Position numbers and translations under genes: made by a program | Shown: one piece after another, positions 1-8,278 of the stretch | How positions within the stretch are numbered: the stretch's first letter is position 1 | Layout: every line of letters starts with the position of its first letter | Assembly (NCBI RefSeq): GCF_000730165.1 | Contig: NZ_CP022111.1 | Location: forward strand, 1,116,001 to 1,180,000 | Direction of reading: 5' to 3' | Length of the DNA: 64,000 nt | From: Nitrospirillum viridazoti CBAmc | Lineage (GTDB): Bacteria; Pseudomonadota; Alphaproteobacteria; Azospirillales; Azospirillaceae | The notes under the pieces: model-generated | Told to the model about the DNA's origin: nothing | Databases searched by the model: none | The model's input: only the letters and a program-made list of their open reading frames with translations

Positions 1-7
1 CCGGTTC

Positions 8-47
8 CAGACGCCACGCCAGCGCGGTATCGGCGGCGCGGCGTCTG
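8..47 (-). terminator. stem-loop downstream of acpP
   Basis: CAGACGCC (8-15) pairs perfectly with GGCGTCTG (40-47), and the stem continues inward with CGCC/GGCG after one mismatch. It lies just after the acpP stop, in the gap toward whatever follows (fabF is usual, but is off the window). There is no T-run, so it may be an attenuator or mRNA-stabilising hairpin rather than a true terminator. Confidence 0.35.
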
Positions 48-67
48 AATCCCGGGAAAGTAGGGGA

Positions 68-304
68 TCAGCCCTGCTTGCTGGAAATGAAGTCGATGGC
101 GTCCTTCACGGTCAGGATCTTCTCCGCCGCATCGTCCGGGATCTCGATCCCGAACTCTTCCTCGAAGGCCATGACGAGTTCAACGGTGTCGAGGCTGTCG
201 GCACCCAGATCGTCGATGAAGCTGGCGGTGTCGGTGACCTTGCCCTCTTCCACACCCAGGTGCTCGACGACGATCTTCTTCACCCGTTCGGCGATGTCGC
301 TCAT
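68..304 (-). CDS. acpP: acyl carrier protein AcpP
   Basis: Small acidic carrier that holds growing acyl chains as thioesters during type II fatty acid synthesis in the cytoplasm. The 78-residue product is the usual length. The [10 protein letters not shown] motif places the phosphopantetheine-accepting serine at residue 37, and the surrounding acidic four-helix pattern ([13 protein letters not shown]) is typical. It sits at the end of a minus-strand fabD-fabG-acpP set, separated from fabG by 242 bp, so it probably also has its own promoter, as expected for a very abundant protein. Identification is close to certain. Confidence 0.97.
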   Translation of the reverse strand: MSDIAERVKKIVVEHLGVEEGKVTDTASFIDDLGADSLDTVELVMAFEEEFGIEIPDDAAEKILTVKDAIDFISSKQG

Positions 305-429
305 TTCCTATACCTTCCCGAATTTCAAAGTTGGGGTTGTTTGACTGACTTGTTCTGATCGGCGTGGGCACGTCCGGCAGGACGAATTCGAGCGCCCATC
401 CTTTGGAAAAGTGCCGTCAGATACCACAG

Positions 430-448
430 CTAGGCGTATCTTGCCTAG
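430..448. promoter_or_regulatory. short inverted repeat in the fabG-acpP gap
   Basis: CTAGGC (430-435) and GCCTAG (443-448) form a perfect 6-bp dyad around a 7-nt centre, about 125 bp upstream of the acpP start. It could be an operator in the acpP promoter region. No convincing -35/-10 pair was found beside it, and chance occurrence is possible. Confidence 0.25.
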
Positions 449-495
449 CGCCCGCAGGCACTGGGACACCTTGTTAAGGCTGGGCCCCGCCGATA

Positions 496-530
496 CTTAG
501 GGGCATCCCGCGAAAGGACAAGCCCCCAAG
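496..530 (-). terminator. weak stem-loop downstream of fabG
   Basis: CTTAGGGGC (496-504) pairs with GCCCCCAAG (522-530) with one wobble, across a 17-nt loop, beginning 17 nt after the fabG stop on the minus strand. No U-run follows. It may partly separate fabDG transcription from acpP. Confidence 0.3.
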
Positions 531-546
531 CCCCACGGGAACCCGA

Positions 547-1284
547 TCAGATCATGGCCATGCCGCCGTTGACGTGCAGCGTCTGGCCGGTGACGTAGCC
601 GGCCTCGGTGGAGGCCAGGTAGAGCACGGCGGACGCGATTTCATCCGGCGTGCCCAGGCGACCGGCCGGCACGCCGGCGGTCAGCTTTTCCTTCTGCGCG
701 TCGGGCAACACATCGGTCATCGCGGTGGCGATGAAGCCGGGCGCCACGCAGTTGGCGGTGATGTTGCGCGAGGCGACCTCGGCGGCCAGCGCCTTGGTCA
801 TGCCGATCATGCCGGCCTTGCTGGCGGCATAGTTGACCTGGCCGGGGTTGCCGGTGACGCCGACGATGGAGGTGATGCCGATGATGCGGCCCCAGCGGCG
901 CTTCATCATGCCCTTCACCAGCGCGCGCGACAGGCGGAAGGCCGCGGTCAGGTTCACGTCGATGACCGACGCCCAGTCCTCATCCTTCATGCGCAGGATC
1001 AGGCCGTCGCGGGTCAGGCCGGCGTTGTTCACCAGGATGTCCACCTGGCCCAGCTTGGCCTCCGCGTCCTTGGCCAGGGCCTCCACGGCTTCCGGATCGG
1101 ACAGGTTGGCGGGCACGACCACGGCGCGGCTGCCCAGCTCGGCGGCCAGGGCCTCCAGGGCCTCGACCTTGGTGCCGGACAGGGCGACGGTGGCGCCGGC
1201 CTGGTGCAGGGTGCGGGCGATGGCGGCGCCGATGCCGCCCGAGGCGCCGGTGACGAGCGCGGTCTTGCCGGTCAAATCGAACAT
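547..1284 (-). CDS. fabG: 3-oxoacyl-ACP reductase FabG
   Basis: NADPH-dependent reduction of 3-ketoacyl-ACP to 3-hydroxyacyl-ACP, the first reductive step of each fatty acid elongation cycle. The 245-residue protein is a classical short-chain dehydrogenase: TGASGGIG cofactor loop at residues 12-19, NNAG at 86-89, catalytic Ser139, Tyr152 and Lys156 (YAASK), and a C-terminal GQTLHVNGGMAM as in FabG. It follows fabD by 38 bp on the same strand and precedes acpP, the standard fab order, which separates it from the many unrelated SDRs. Confidence 0.95.
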   Translation of the reverse strand: MFDLTGKTALVTGASGGIGAAIARTLHQAGATVALSGTKVEALEALAAELGSRAVVVPANLSDPEAVEALAKDAEAKLGQVDILVNNAGLTRDGLILRMKDEDWASVIDVNLTAAFRLSRALVKGMMKRRWGRIIGITSIVGVTGNPGQVNYAASKAGMIGMTKALAAEVASRNITANCVAPGFIATAMTDVLPDAQKEKLTAGVPAGRLGTPDEIASAVLYLASTEAGYVTGQTLHVNGGMAMI

Positions 1285-1322
1285 GGGATGGTCCCTATCG
1301 TTCTCTCAGGAGGGGTTCAGGC

Positions 1323-2261
1323 TCAGGCCTTGAGGAAGGCGTCGATGTCGGCGGGCAGGCCCAGCGATACGGCCGTCATGTCCTTGTCGATGCGCTTGGC
1401 CATGCCGGCCAGCACTTTGCCGGCGCCCAGCTCCACCAGCTGCTCCACGCCCTGTTCCTTCATGAACAGCACGCTCTCGCGCCAGCGCACGGAACCGGTG
1501 ACCTGTTCCACCAGCAGGCGGCGGATCTCGGCGGGATCGGTGACGGTGCTGGCGATGACGTTGGCCACCAGCGGCACGCGCGGCGCCTGGATGGCGGTGC
1601 CGGCCAGGGCCTCGGCCATGGCGTCGGCCGCCGGCTGCATCAGCGGGCAATGGAAGGGGGCGGATACCGGCAGCAGCACGGCGCGCTTGAACCCGCGCTC
1701 GGCCGCGATGGCGATGGCGCGCTCCACGGCCGACTTGTGGCCGCTGATGACCACCTGGCCGGGGGCGTTGTCGTTGGCGGCGGTGCAAACCTCACCCTGG
1801 GCGGCATCCTGGGCGATGGCGCGGGCAGCCTCGAAATCGGCGCCGATGATGGCGGCCATGGCGCCCACGCCCACCGGCACGGCGCGCTGCATGCTCTGCC
1901 CGCGCAGCTTCAGCAGGCGGGCGGTGTCGGCCAGCGTCAGGGCCCCGGCGGCGCACAGGGCGGAGTATTCACCCAGCGAGTGGCCGGCGACGAAGCGGGC
2001 GGCCTTGGCCAGGTCCAGCCCGCCGTCCTTCTCCAGCACCCGGGCCACGGCCACGGACACGGCCATCAGGGCCGGCTGGGCGTTCTCGGTCAGGGTCAGC
2101 TCATCCAGCGGCCCCTCGAACATCAGGGCGGACAGCTTCTGCTTCAGCGCCTCGTCCACCTCGCCGAACACGTCGCGGGCGGTGGCGAAGGCGTCGGCCA
2201 AGTCCCGGCCCATACCCACGGCCTGGCTGCCCTGGCCGGGAAACACGAAAGCGCGAATCAT
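1323..2261 (-). CDS. fabD: malonyl-CoA:ACP transacylase FabD
   Basis: Transfers malonyl from CoA to AcpP, supplying the extender unit for fatty acid synthesis. The protein is 312 residues, normal for FabD. It begins MIRAFVFPGQGSQ with the family's N-terminal FPGQGSQ signature. The nucleophilic serine lies in GHSLGEYSA (Ser95), and the histidine of SAPFHCPLM completes the dyad. The reading frame stays open a further 33 codons upstream, but that extension is not FabD-like, so the ATG at 2261 was chosen. A TTGACA/TATGCA promoter candidate lies about 110-135 bp upstream. First gene of the fabD-fabG pair. Confidence 0.95.
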   Translation of the reverse strand: MIRAFVFPGQGSQAVGMGRDLADAFATARDVFGEVDEALKQKLSALMFEGPLDELTLTENAQPALMAVSVAVARVLEKDGGLDLAKAARFVAGHSLGEYSALCAAGALTLADTARLLKLRGQSMQRAVPVGVGAMAAIIGADFEAARAIAQDAAQGEVCTAANDNAPGQVVISGHKSAVERAIAIAAERGFKRAVLLPVSAPFHCPLMQPAADAMAEALAGTAIQAPRVPLVANVIASTVTDPAEIRRLLVEQVTGSVRWRESVLFMKEQGVEQLVELGAGKVLAGMAKRIDKDMTAVSLGLPADIDAFLKA

Positions 2262-2369
2262 GTGCGAATACCCTGGAAGCTCAATTCCGGTGCGATGCCC
2301 TGTGCCCCATACACGGGCCACGGCGGAAAACCCCGCCGCAGCCTGACGCCGGCACCGCAAGTCGCGCCA

Positions 2370-2397
2370 TGCATACCGCCTGCAATCAATCTGTCAA
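2370..2397 (-). promoter_or_regulatory. candidate sigma-70 promoter of fabD-fabG
   Basis: On the minus strand TTGACA (complement of 2392-2397) is followed after 16 nt by TATGCA (complement of 2370-2375), a perfect -35 and a moderate -10. It lies 109 bp upstream of the fabD start, leaving a leader of roughly 100 nt. Confidence 0.5.
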
Positions 2398-2467
2398 TCA
2401 TCATTGCAGGAGGCTGCCCCGGGTTTACGTGGGCTGCGCCTGGGGTTTTGGCCTGTCCAGACAGCAT

Positions 2468-3454
2468 TCAGGCCGCCGTCCAGGGTATGAAAGGCCTGCC
2501 ATACCCCTCCGGTGTCTCGGGATTGAGGAACGTCTCCAATGCCTCCGCCGACACCTCGGCCTCCGCCGCGATACGCCGCGCCAGTTCCACGGCAGCATTG
2601 CGCATGCGTCCCGGCGGGCGGTCTAGCCAATAGCTGGTGGGGTTCAGCGCCGTGCGCGGGTCCACCGGCACCACCCGGCCGCTGCGCAGCTTGGACCGCA
2701 CCAGCGGCGGCCGGGCCAGGGCGATGCCCAGACCGCAGACACAGGCGTCCAGCACCAGGTTGTAATCCTCGAACCGCCTGTCCTGCGGGCGCGGCTTGTA
2801 ATCCAGCCCATGGGCGGCGAACCACGTGCGCCAGCCCGATGCGTCGGAGTCGTGGATCAAGGGGAAGGCCAGCAGGCGTTCCGGATCCCCTTCGCCAATC
2901 TGGGCCGCCAAACCGGGAGCCGCCAGGGGATAGCACCATTCCTCGAACAGCTTCAGTGAGACACGGGCCGGCATGGCGCCCCAGCCGCAGCGGATGGCCA
3001 AGTCCATGCCCTCATCCGCCAAATCCAGCGCGCGGTGGTCCACCGACAGCAAGATTCGGAGTGCGCCGCCGGGGTCCGCCTCCCTACCCTCCAGATCTGC
3101 GAGCCGGGGCATGAGCCACAGCCCGCAGATCGAGGGCAGCGAGGTCAGCCGCACCACCGCCGTCCCCCGGGGTTCCGTCCAGCGGTTGGAGGTGTCGGCG
3201 ATGAGGGCGAAGGCCTCACTGGTGCGTTGGAACAGACGCTGGCCGTCCGGCGTCGCCACCACGCCCCGCGCCTGGCGGTGAAACAGGCGCAGGCCCAGCC
3301 ATTGCTCCAGCTTGGCGATCTGCCGGCTGACGGCGCCATGGGTAACGTTCAGGGACTCCGCCGCGGCGGAGAAACTGCCCGTGCGGGCCGCAGCCTCGAA
3401 CGCGCGCAGCGCGTCCAGGGGCGGCAAGGGGTGGGAGCTGTGATCCATACTCAC
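2468..3454 (-). CDS. LysR-family transcriptional regulator (GcvA-like)
   Basis: DNA-binding regulator of 328 residues. The N-terminal winged helix-turn-helix (about residues 10-70: LDALRAFEAAARTGSFSAAA, then SLNVTHGAVSRQIAKLE) is the classic LTTR domain, and the PLPPLDALRAF opening with VTHGAVSRQI is characteristic of the GcvA/AmpR subgroup. The remaining ~240 residues form the periplasmic-binding-like effector domain. It is divergently transcribed from an EamA transporter across 87 bp, so by the usual LTTR logic it probably controls that exporter and itself from the shared gap. The effector is not evident. Confidence 0.88.
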   Translation of the reverse strand: MSMDHSSHPLPPLDALRAFEAAARTGSFSAAAESLNVTHGAVSRQIAKLEQWLGLRLFHRQARGVVATPDGQRLFQRTSEAFALIADTSNRWTEPRGTAVVRLTSLPSICGLWLMPRLADLEGREADPGGALRILLSVDHRALDLADEGMDLAIRCGWGAMPARVSLKLFEEWCYPLAAPGLAAQIGEGDPERLLAFPLIHDSDASGWRTWFAAHGLDYKPRPQDRRFEDYNLVLDACVCGLGIALARPPLVRSKLRSGRVVPVDPRTALNPTSYWLDRPPGRMRNAAVELARRIAAEAEVSAEALETFLNPETPEGYGRPFIPWTAA

Positions 3455-3541
3455 AGTTGGCTGCCGATTTCATCGATTGTCAATCAGCTGCGCCCGGGGC
3501 GTACTGATGCCGTGTCACCTTCCCCTCTTGGATTCGCCCCC
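3455..3541. promoter_or_regulatory. divergent LysR/EamA promoter region
   Basis: This 87-bp gap must hold both promoters. On the plus strand TTGTCA (3477-3482) is followed about 18 nt later by GTACTG or TACTGA, a plausible promoter for the transporter. The surrounding CGATTGTCAATCAG is partly dyad-symmetric and could be the regulator's site. Confidence 0.4.
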
Positions 3542-4483
3542 ATGTCCGCCACCCCGCTCGCCCCCACCTGTGACTCCGCCGCAACCGTCGGCCTTGCGCC
3601 CTCCAAGGGGACCCGGCTGGACGGGGGCACCCTGGCCATCGTGGTGGTCACCATCGTCATCTGGGCGTCCGCTTTCGCCGCCATCCGGGCGGGCCTCAAG
3701 GCCTTCGGTCCGCTGGAACTGGGGGCGGCGCGGTTCTCCATAGCAGCGGTGCCGGCGGGCCTGTACCTGCTCATCAGCCGGCCTTCCCTGCCGCGCCTGG
3801 GCGAGGTGTGGCGCTTCGCCACCGGCGGCCTGCTGTTCGTGGCGCTGTACACGGCGCTGCTGAACATGGGGGAGCGCACGGTGTCCTCCGGTGCGGCCGC
3901 CTTCATCATCAACATCAACCCCATCATCACCGCCGTCTTCGCCTCCTTCCTGCTGGGGGAGCGATTCGGCCGCTGGGGCTGGATCGGCACCGCCGTGTCT
4001 TTCAGCGGTATCGGCCTGATCGCCCTTAATGAAGCGGTGGGCAGCGGCACCGGCCTGCAGCTGGGCTGGGGCGCCCTATTGGTGCTGGGGGCCGCCCTGT
4101 GCAACTCCATCACCACCGTGGTGCAGAAGCCGCTGTTCGCCCGGCACAAGCCCCTGACCGTGTCGGCCAGCAACATGGTGATCGGCGCCCTGGCCCTGTC
4201 GCCCTGGCTGCCCGGCGCCTATGCCCAGGCCCAGGCCGCCCCCCTGCCCGGCCTGATGGCCGCCCTGTACCTGGGCGTCATGCCCAGCCTGGTCGCCTAC
4301 GCCACCTGGACCATCGTGCTGTCGCGCATGCCCGCCGCCCGGGCCAGCAACTTCCTCTACTGCGCGCCGCCCCTGGCCATGCTGCTGGGCTATGTCTGGC
4401 TGGGCGAGGTGCCGACCGTGATGGGCATCATCGGCGGCCTGATGGCCCTGGGCGGTGTCGCCATCGTGAACCTCAAGCGTTGA
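3542..4483 (+). CDS. EamA/DMT-family transporter
   Basis: Inner-membrane exporter of the drug/metabolite transporter superfamily, 313 residues with about ten hydrophobic segments arranged as two EamA repeats (VVTIVIWASAFAAIRAGL opens the first; GWGALLVLGAALCNSITTV opens the second). Members export amino acids, purines or other small metabolites; the substrate here cannot be read from sequence. The frame is open far upstream, but the ATG at 3542 immediately precedes the first family-like helix and fits the divergent promoter gap. Its divergent LysR neighbour is the likely regulator. Confidence 0.87.
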   Translation: MSATPLAPTCDSAATVGLAPSKGTRLDGGTLAIVVVTIVIWASAFAAIRAGLKAFGPLELGAARFSIAAVPAGLYLLISRPSLPRLGEVWRFATGGLLFVALYTALLNMGERTVSSGAAAFIININPIITAVFASFLLGERFGRWGWIGTAVSFSGIGLIALNEAVGSGTGLQLGWGALLVLGAALCNSITTVVQKPLFARHKPLTVSASNMVIGALALSPWLPGAYAQAQAAPLPGLMAALYLGVMPSLVAYATWTIVLSRMPAARASNFLYCAPPLAMLLGYVWLGEVPTVMGIIGGLMALGGVAIVNLKR

Positions 4484-4581
4484 GGCTATCCCCTTAAGGT
4501 AAGGGGGAATTCCGTTTCGGCGGGACCGGCGCGACGGTAGAATGCGTCCGTCCCGCCTACCCTGCCGCCCGCCCCCATGCC

Positions 4582-5856
4582 ATGCCCCTGCCCAGGCCCC
4601 GGATCCTTCTGGCCGCCCTGACCCTGATGTGTGCCGGCGCCGCGGCGGCGAGCCTGATGCCGTCCCGCGCCAATTCCCATTTGGGTCCGTTGTCTCCCCC
4701 CTTGCCCAACGACATCTATGTCTGGCAGCGCGCCTGGACGCCGGCCCTGGGCCAGGCGATGGACCAGGCGGCGCCCGACGTCGCCGCCTGGCGTGTGCTG
4801 GCGTCGGAGGTCTCGGCGGAGGGGCGGGTGGCCCCCGTGCTGCTGAACGATGCACGGTTGGAGGCCCTGCGCGCGCATCTGGCCGGGCGGCCGGTCATCC
4901 TGGTGGTGCGCATCGACGGCCGGTTGAGCGATACCGATCCCGCCCCCCTGGTGGCGGCGGCCCTGGCACCGCTGGAGCGTTGGCGTGAGGCCGGAGTCGC
5001 GGTGGCGGGGCTGGAGATCGACCATGATTGCCCGACGTCGCGCCTGCCCTTCTATGCCCGCTTCCTGACGGACCTGCGCGCGCGGCTGGGCGGCGGCGGG
5101 TTGGACGGCACGCGCCTGTCCATCACCGCCCTGCCCACCTGGCTGCCGGCCCCCGCCCTGGCCGACGTGGTGGCGGTGCCGGATGAGGTGGTGCTGCAGG
5201 TCCACGCCGTGGCCGCCCCCACCGACGGGCTGTTCAACCCGGCCCAGGCCGCCCGTTGGGTCGCGGCCTACGGCCAGCGCTTCGGCACGCCCTTCCGCGT
5301 GGCGCTGCCCGACTATGGCGCGCGGGTCAGCTGGAACGCCGATGACAGCCTGGCGACGGTGGAGGGCGAAACGCCCCTGCTGGGCGGCGGTGCACATGCC
5401 GCGGAGCTAATGGCCCGGCCCGCCGATGTGGCGACCTTCCTGAACGACCTGCGCGCCAAGGCGCCGCCCAACCTCAAAGGCATTGCCTGGTTCCGCCTGC
5501 CCACCGCCGAGGATCGCCGTGCCTGGTCCCTGGCCACTTGGGCCGCCGTGGCGCGGGGACAGACACCCATCGGCCATATCGTCGCGCGGGCCGAGGCCAC
5601 GGCGACGCCCGGCCTGTCGTCGCTGGTGCTGGTCAATGACGGTGCCGCCGATGCCGAGGTGCCCGCCAGCCTGGACCTGCCGGCTGCGTGCCCCCTGGGC
5701 GACGGCGCCAACGGCTATGCCCGCGATCCCCTGGCCCCCCAACCCCGCCTGGTGCGCCTGTCCCCCGGCCTGCTGCCGCCCGGGGAGCGCCGGGCGGTGG
5801 GCTGGCTGCGCTGCCCCGATTCCCCCTCACCGCTGGTGATCCATGTCCGCCCCTAG
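4582..5856 (+). CDS. DUF3142-containing secreted protein
   Basis: 424-residue protein with an N-terminal hydrophobic signal segment (RILLAALTLMCAGAAAASL) and a body matching the DUF3142 pattern: DIYVWQRAW near residue 45, a central VAGLEIDHDCPTSRLPFYA block (about 140-160), and a following ITALPTW/VVLQVHAV stretch resembling a TIM-barrel glycosidase-like fold. Biochemical function of this family is not established. The LEIDHDCP acidic cluster is a possible catalytic site, by inference only. The next gene starts 14 bp before this one ends, so the two are probably translated together and exported to the same compartment. Confidence 0.75.
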   Translation: MPLPRPRILLAALTLMCAGAAAASLMPSRANSHLGPLSPPLPNDIYVWQRAWTPALGQAMDQAAPDVAAWRVLASEVSAEGRVAPVLLNDARLEALRAHLAGRPVILVVRIDGRLSDTDPAPLVAAALAPLERWREAGVAVAGLEIDHDCPTSRLPFYARFLTDLRARLGGGGLDGTRLSITALPTWLPAPALADVVAVPDEVVLQVHAVAAPTDGLFNPAQAARWVAAYGQRFGTPFRVALPDYGARVSWNADDSLATVEGETPLLGGGAHAAELMARPADVATFLNDLRAKAPPNLKGIAWFRLPTAEDRRAWSLATWAAVARGQTPIGHIVARAEATATPGLSSLVLVNDGAADAEVPASLDLPAACPLGDGANGYARDPLAPQPRLVRLSPGLLPPGERRAVGWLRCPDSPSPLVIHVRP

Positions 5857-8278
5857 CCATCGCGTCCTTACCCTGTCCGTCCTGTTGCTGACCGGCGCTG
5901 CCGGCATCGCCATCGCCTGCGGCCCGGACTTTCCCTGGCAGTTGCTGGACCGCCGCGAGGTGACGCTGGCGGAGACGCCCGCCAACCCCTTCGCCTGGGA
6001 GGCGGCGCATCTGGTGCCCGCCCCCACCGACACGATGAAGGCAGTGGAGAACCGCTGGGCGACCGACGACACGCGCGCCAAGCTGCGCACCGATGCCGAA
6101 ACGGCTGGCTTGCCGGCCGATACGGCGGCCCTGATCAGCGCCCTGCGCGCGGCCGGGGACGGCGACAAGGCCTATGCCCTTGGGGAAAAGCTGCCGGCCG
6201 CCGTGCGGCTCTACACCGCCGCCGCCGTGGATTATGAGGCCGGCCGATTGGACCAGGCCGCCACCCGCTTCCAGGCGGTGCTGGACCTGCCGGCGGCCGA
6301 CGGCGCCCCTCGCGCCGTCTGGGCCGCCTACATGCTGGGCCGGGTGGCGGCGAAGCGTGACCAGGCGGACGCGGCGGTGGCCGCCTACGCCAAGGCGCGC
6401 GCCCTGGCCCAAGGCGGCGCCCCCGACCCGCTGGGCTTGTCTGTGGCCAGCCTGGGAGAGGAGGCGCGCGTGCGCCTGGCGCAGGCGGGGCTGTCCCTGG
6501 CAACGACGGCGGAGACGGACGACGACACGGTGGCGGGCAGCCTACCGGCCACCCTGCGGCTGGAGGCGACCCGGCCGCTGGACGTGGCCGCCCTGTCCCA
6601 GGCCATCGGCCTCTACGCCCAGCAGGCGGCGCATGATTCCTACAATGGCGTGTCCTCCCTCCACATCATCGCCCTGCACCTGCTTGAGCATGCCGAGCCC
6701 CTGAAGGCCGCCATCACCGACCCGCTGGTGCAGCGCCTGCTGGCCGCCCATGTGCTGGCGTTCGAGGAGGATTTGCCGCGTCAGACCAAGGCGTGGGTCG
6801 CCAGCCGGCATGATTCCGGCGAGACGTACCAGGCCCCATCGACCCCGCATCTGGCGGCGCTGACCACCGCCTTGACGGAGGCCCACATCGGGGATGCCGG
6901 TGGGCCGGCGCCGGCCGCCGCCGACCAGCTAGCGGCCCTGGCCTACCGCAAGGGTGACTATGAACTGGCCGGCCGCCTGGCGGCGATGAAGCCGGGGCCG
7001 CTGGCCAGCTGGGTCCAGGCCAAGCTGGCCCTGCAGAAGGGCGACCTGGCGCAGGCGGCCAAGTTCTACGCCCAGGCATCCGCCGCCTTCCCCGCCACCG
7101 GCGACGGCCCCCAAGGGAGCGCCCTGTCGGCGGCCGAGCGCAGCCGTCTTGCCGGTGAAGGCGGCACCGTGGCCTTGGCGCGGGGCGAGTACGTGGCGGC
7201 GCTGGACCAGCTGATGCCCATGGCCGACACCTATTGGGGCGACGTGGTGCACATCGCGGAGCGCGTGCTGACCGTCGATGAGCTGAAGGCCTATGTCGAT
7301 GCCAAGGTGCCGGCCAGCGTCGTCGCCGGCTGGACGCAGACGGTCGACAACAAGCAATGGCCCAACACCCTGCTGGACACCCTGGGCGTGGGCTACAAAT
7401 ACGATGAGGAGGCGGACCGGCTGCGCTACCAGGGCGCGCCCCTGGCGTTGCGCAGCCTGCTGGCCCGCCGCCTGATGCGGGCGGGACGGGGCAAGGAGGC
7501 GCTGGCCTATTATCACAATCCGGCGGTGGCCAAGGACGCCCGCGCCTACCTCGATGCGCGGGACGATGCCGGCAGCGCCTGGTGGGCTGCCAGCCGCGCC
7601 CGCGCCTGGTTTCAGGCGGCGCAACTGGCCCGGACCAAGGGCATGGAGATCATGGGAACGGAGGGCGCGCCGGACGAAGCCGCCCTGCAAGGCGCCTACG
7701 ACGTCGGCATCGGCCAGGCCATGCTGCCGCCCGCCGGGGTGGCATACGTGACGGACGGGGAACGCAAGCGTTTCGCCGACAGCGCGCCGCAGCCGGACCA
7801 GCGCTTCCACTACCGTTTCATCGCGACCGACGCCGCCGAGCACGCGGCCGACCAGTTGCCGCACACCAGCCAGGCCTATGCCGCCACCCTGTGCTGGGCG
7901 GTGACTTATGCGCAGGATCAGAGGATCGCCACCTGGACCAACGATCCCGCCACCATCGAGGACCCCTACTGGCAATCCGTCGTCCGCCGCATCATCGAGC
8001 GGGACAAGCAGGCGCAGGGCCGGGTGGCGGCCCTGTATCAGCGCTATCTCAAGACCGGCCCCTACCAGCCCTGGGCGGCCCATTTCGGCCGCGCCTGCCC
8101 GGCGCCGGACTTCGACGCCGCCGCCAAGGAATGGTGGCAGGCGCCGGCCCGGCAGGCGCACCGCTGGATAGCACGGAACCACCACAAGGCGCTGATCGGC
8201 GGCGCGGCGGTGCTGGCCGTGTTGGTGGCCGGAACCGCCCTGCTGCTGGTCCGCCGCCGGCGGCCTCCTGTCAGCTGA
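5843..8278 (+). CDS. TPR-rich exported membrane protein, function unknown
   Basis: 811-residue protein. An N-terminal hydrophobic segment ends in IAIACGPDFPW, so it is either cleaved or lipid-modified at Cys (the lipobox is weak). The middle is a long series of alpha-helical repeats resembling TPRs (for example ALAYRKGDYELAGRLAAM and AKLALQKGDLAQAAKFYAQA). The extreme C-terminus is a single membrane helix (ALIGGAAVLAVLVAGTALLL) followed by basic RRRRPP, giving a C-terminal anchor with the bulk likely periplasmic. It overlaps the upstream DUF3142 gene by 14 bp, and its end overlaps the convergent phospholipase D-like gene by 8 bp. The pair looks like a two-component envelope assembly of unknown purpose. 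Confidence 0.7.
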   Translation: MSAPSHRVLTLSVLLLTGAAGIAIACGPDFPWQLLDRREVTLAETPANPFAWEAAHLVPAPTDTMKAVENRWATDDTRAKLRTDAETAGLPADTAALISALRAAGDGDKAYALGEKLPAAVRLYTAAAVDYEAGRLDQAATRFQAVLDLPAADGAPRAVWAAYMLGRVAAKRDQADAAVAAYAKARALAQGGAPDPLGLSVASLGEEARVRLAQAGLSLATTAETDDDTVAGSLPATLRLEATRPLDVAALSQAIGLYAQQAAHDSYNGVSSLHIIALHLLEHAEPLKAAITDPLVQRLLAAHVLAFEEDLPRQTKAWVASRHDSGETYQAPSTPHLAALTTALTEAHIGDAGGPAPAAADQLAALAYRKGDYELAGRLAAMKPGPLASWVQAKLALQKGDLAQAAKFYAQASAAFPATGDGPQGSALSAAERSRLAGEGGTVALARGEYVAALDQLMPMADTYWGDVVHIAERVLTVDELKAYVDAKVPASVVAGWTQTVDNKQWPNTLLDTLGVGYKYDEEADRLRYQGAPLALRSLLARRLMRAGRGKEALAYYHNPAVAKDARAYLDARDDAGSAWWAASRARAWFQAAQLARTKGMEIMGTEGAPDEAALQGAYDVGIGQAMLPPAGVAYVTDGERKRFADSAPQPDQRFHYRFIATDAAEHAADQLPHTSQAYAATLCWAVTYAQDQRIATWTNDPATIEDPYWQSVVRRIIERDKQAQGRVAALYQRYLKTGPYQPWAAHFGRACPAPDFDAAAKEWWQAPARQAHRWIARNHHKALIGGAAVLAVLVAGTALLLVRRRRPPVS

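Noticed and set aside
574..2346. Long open frame on the plus strand across fabG/fabD
   Set aside because: It is the reverse shadow of two unmistakable fab genes, with low-complexity Gly/His/Arg-rich composition.
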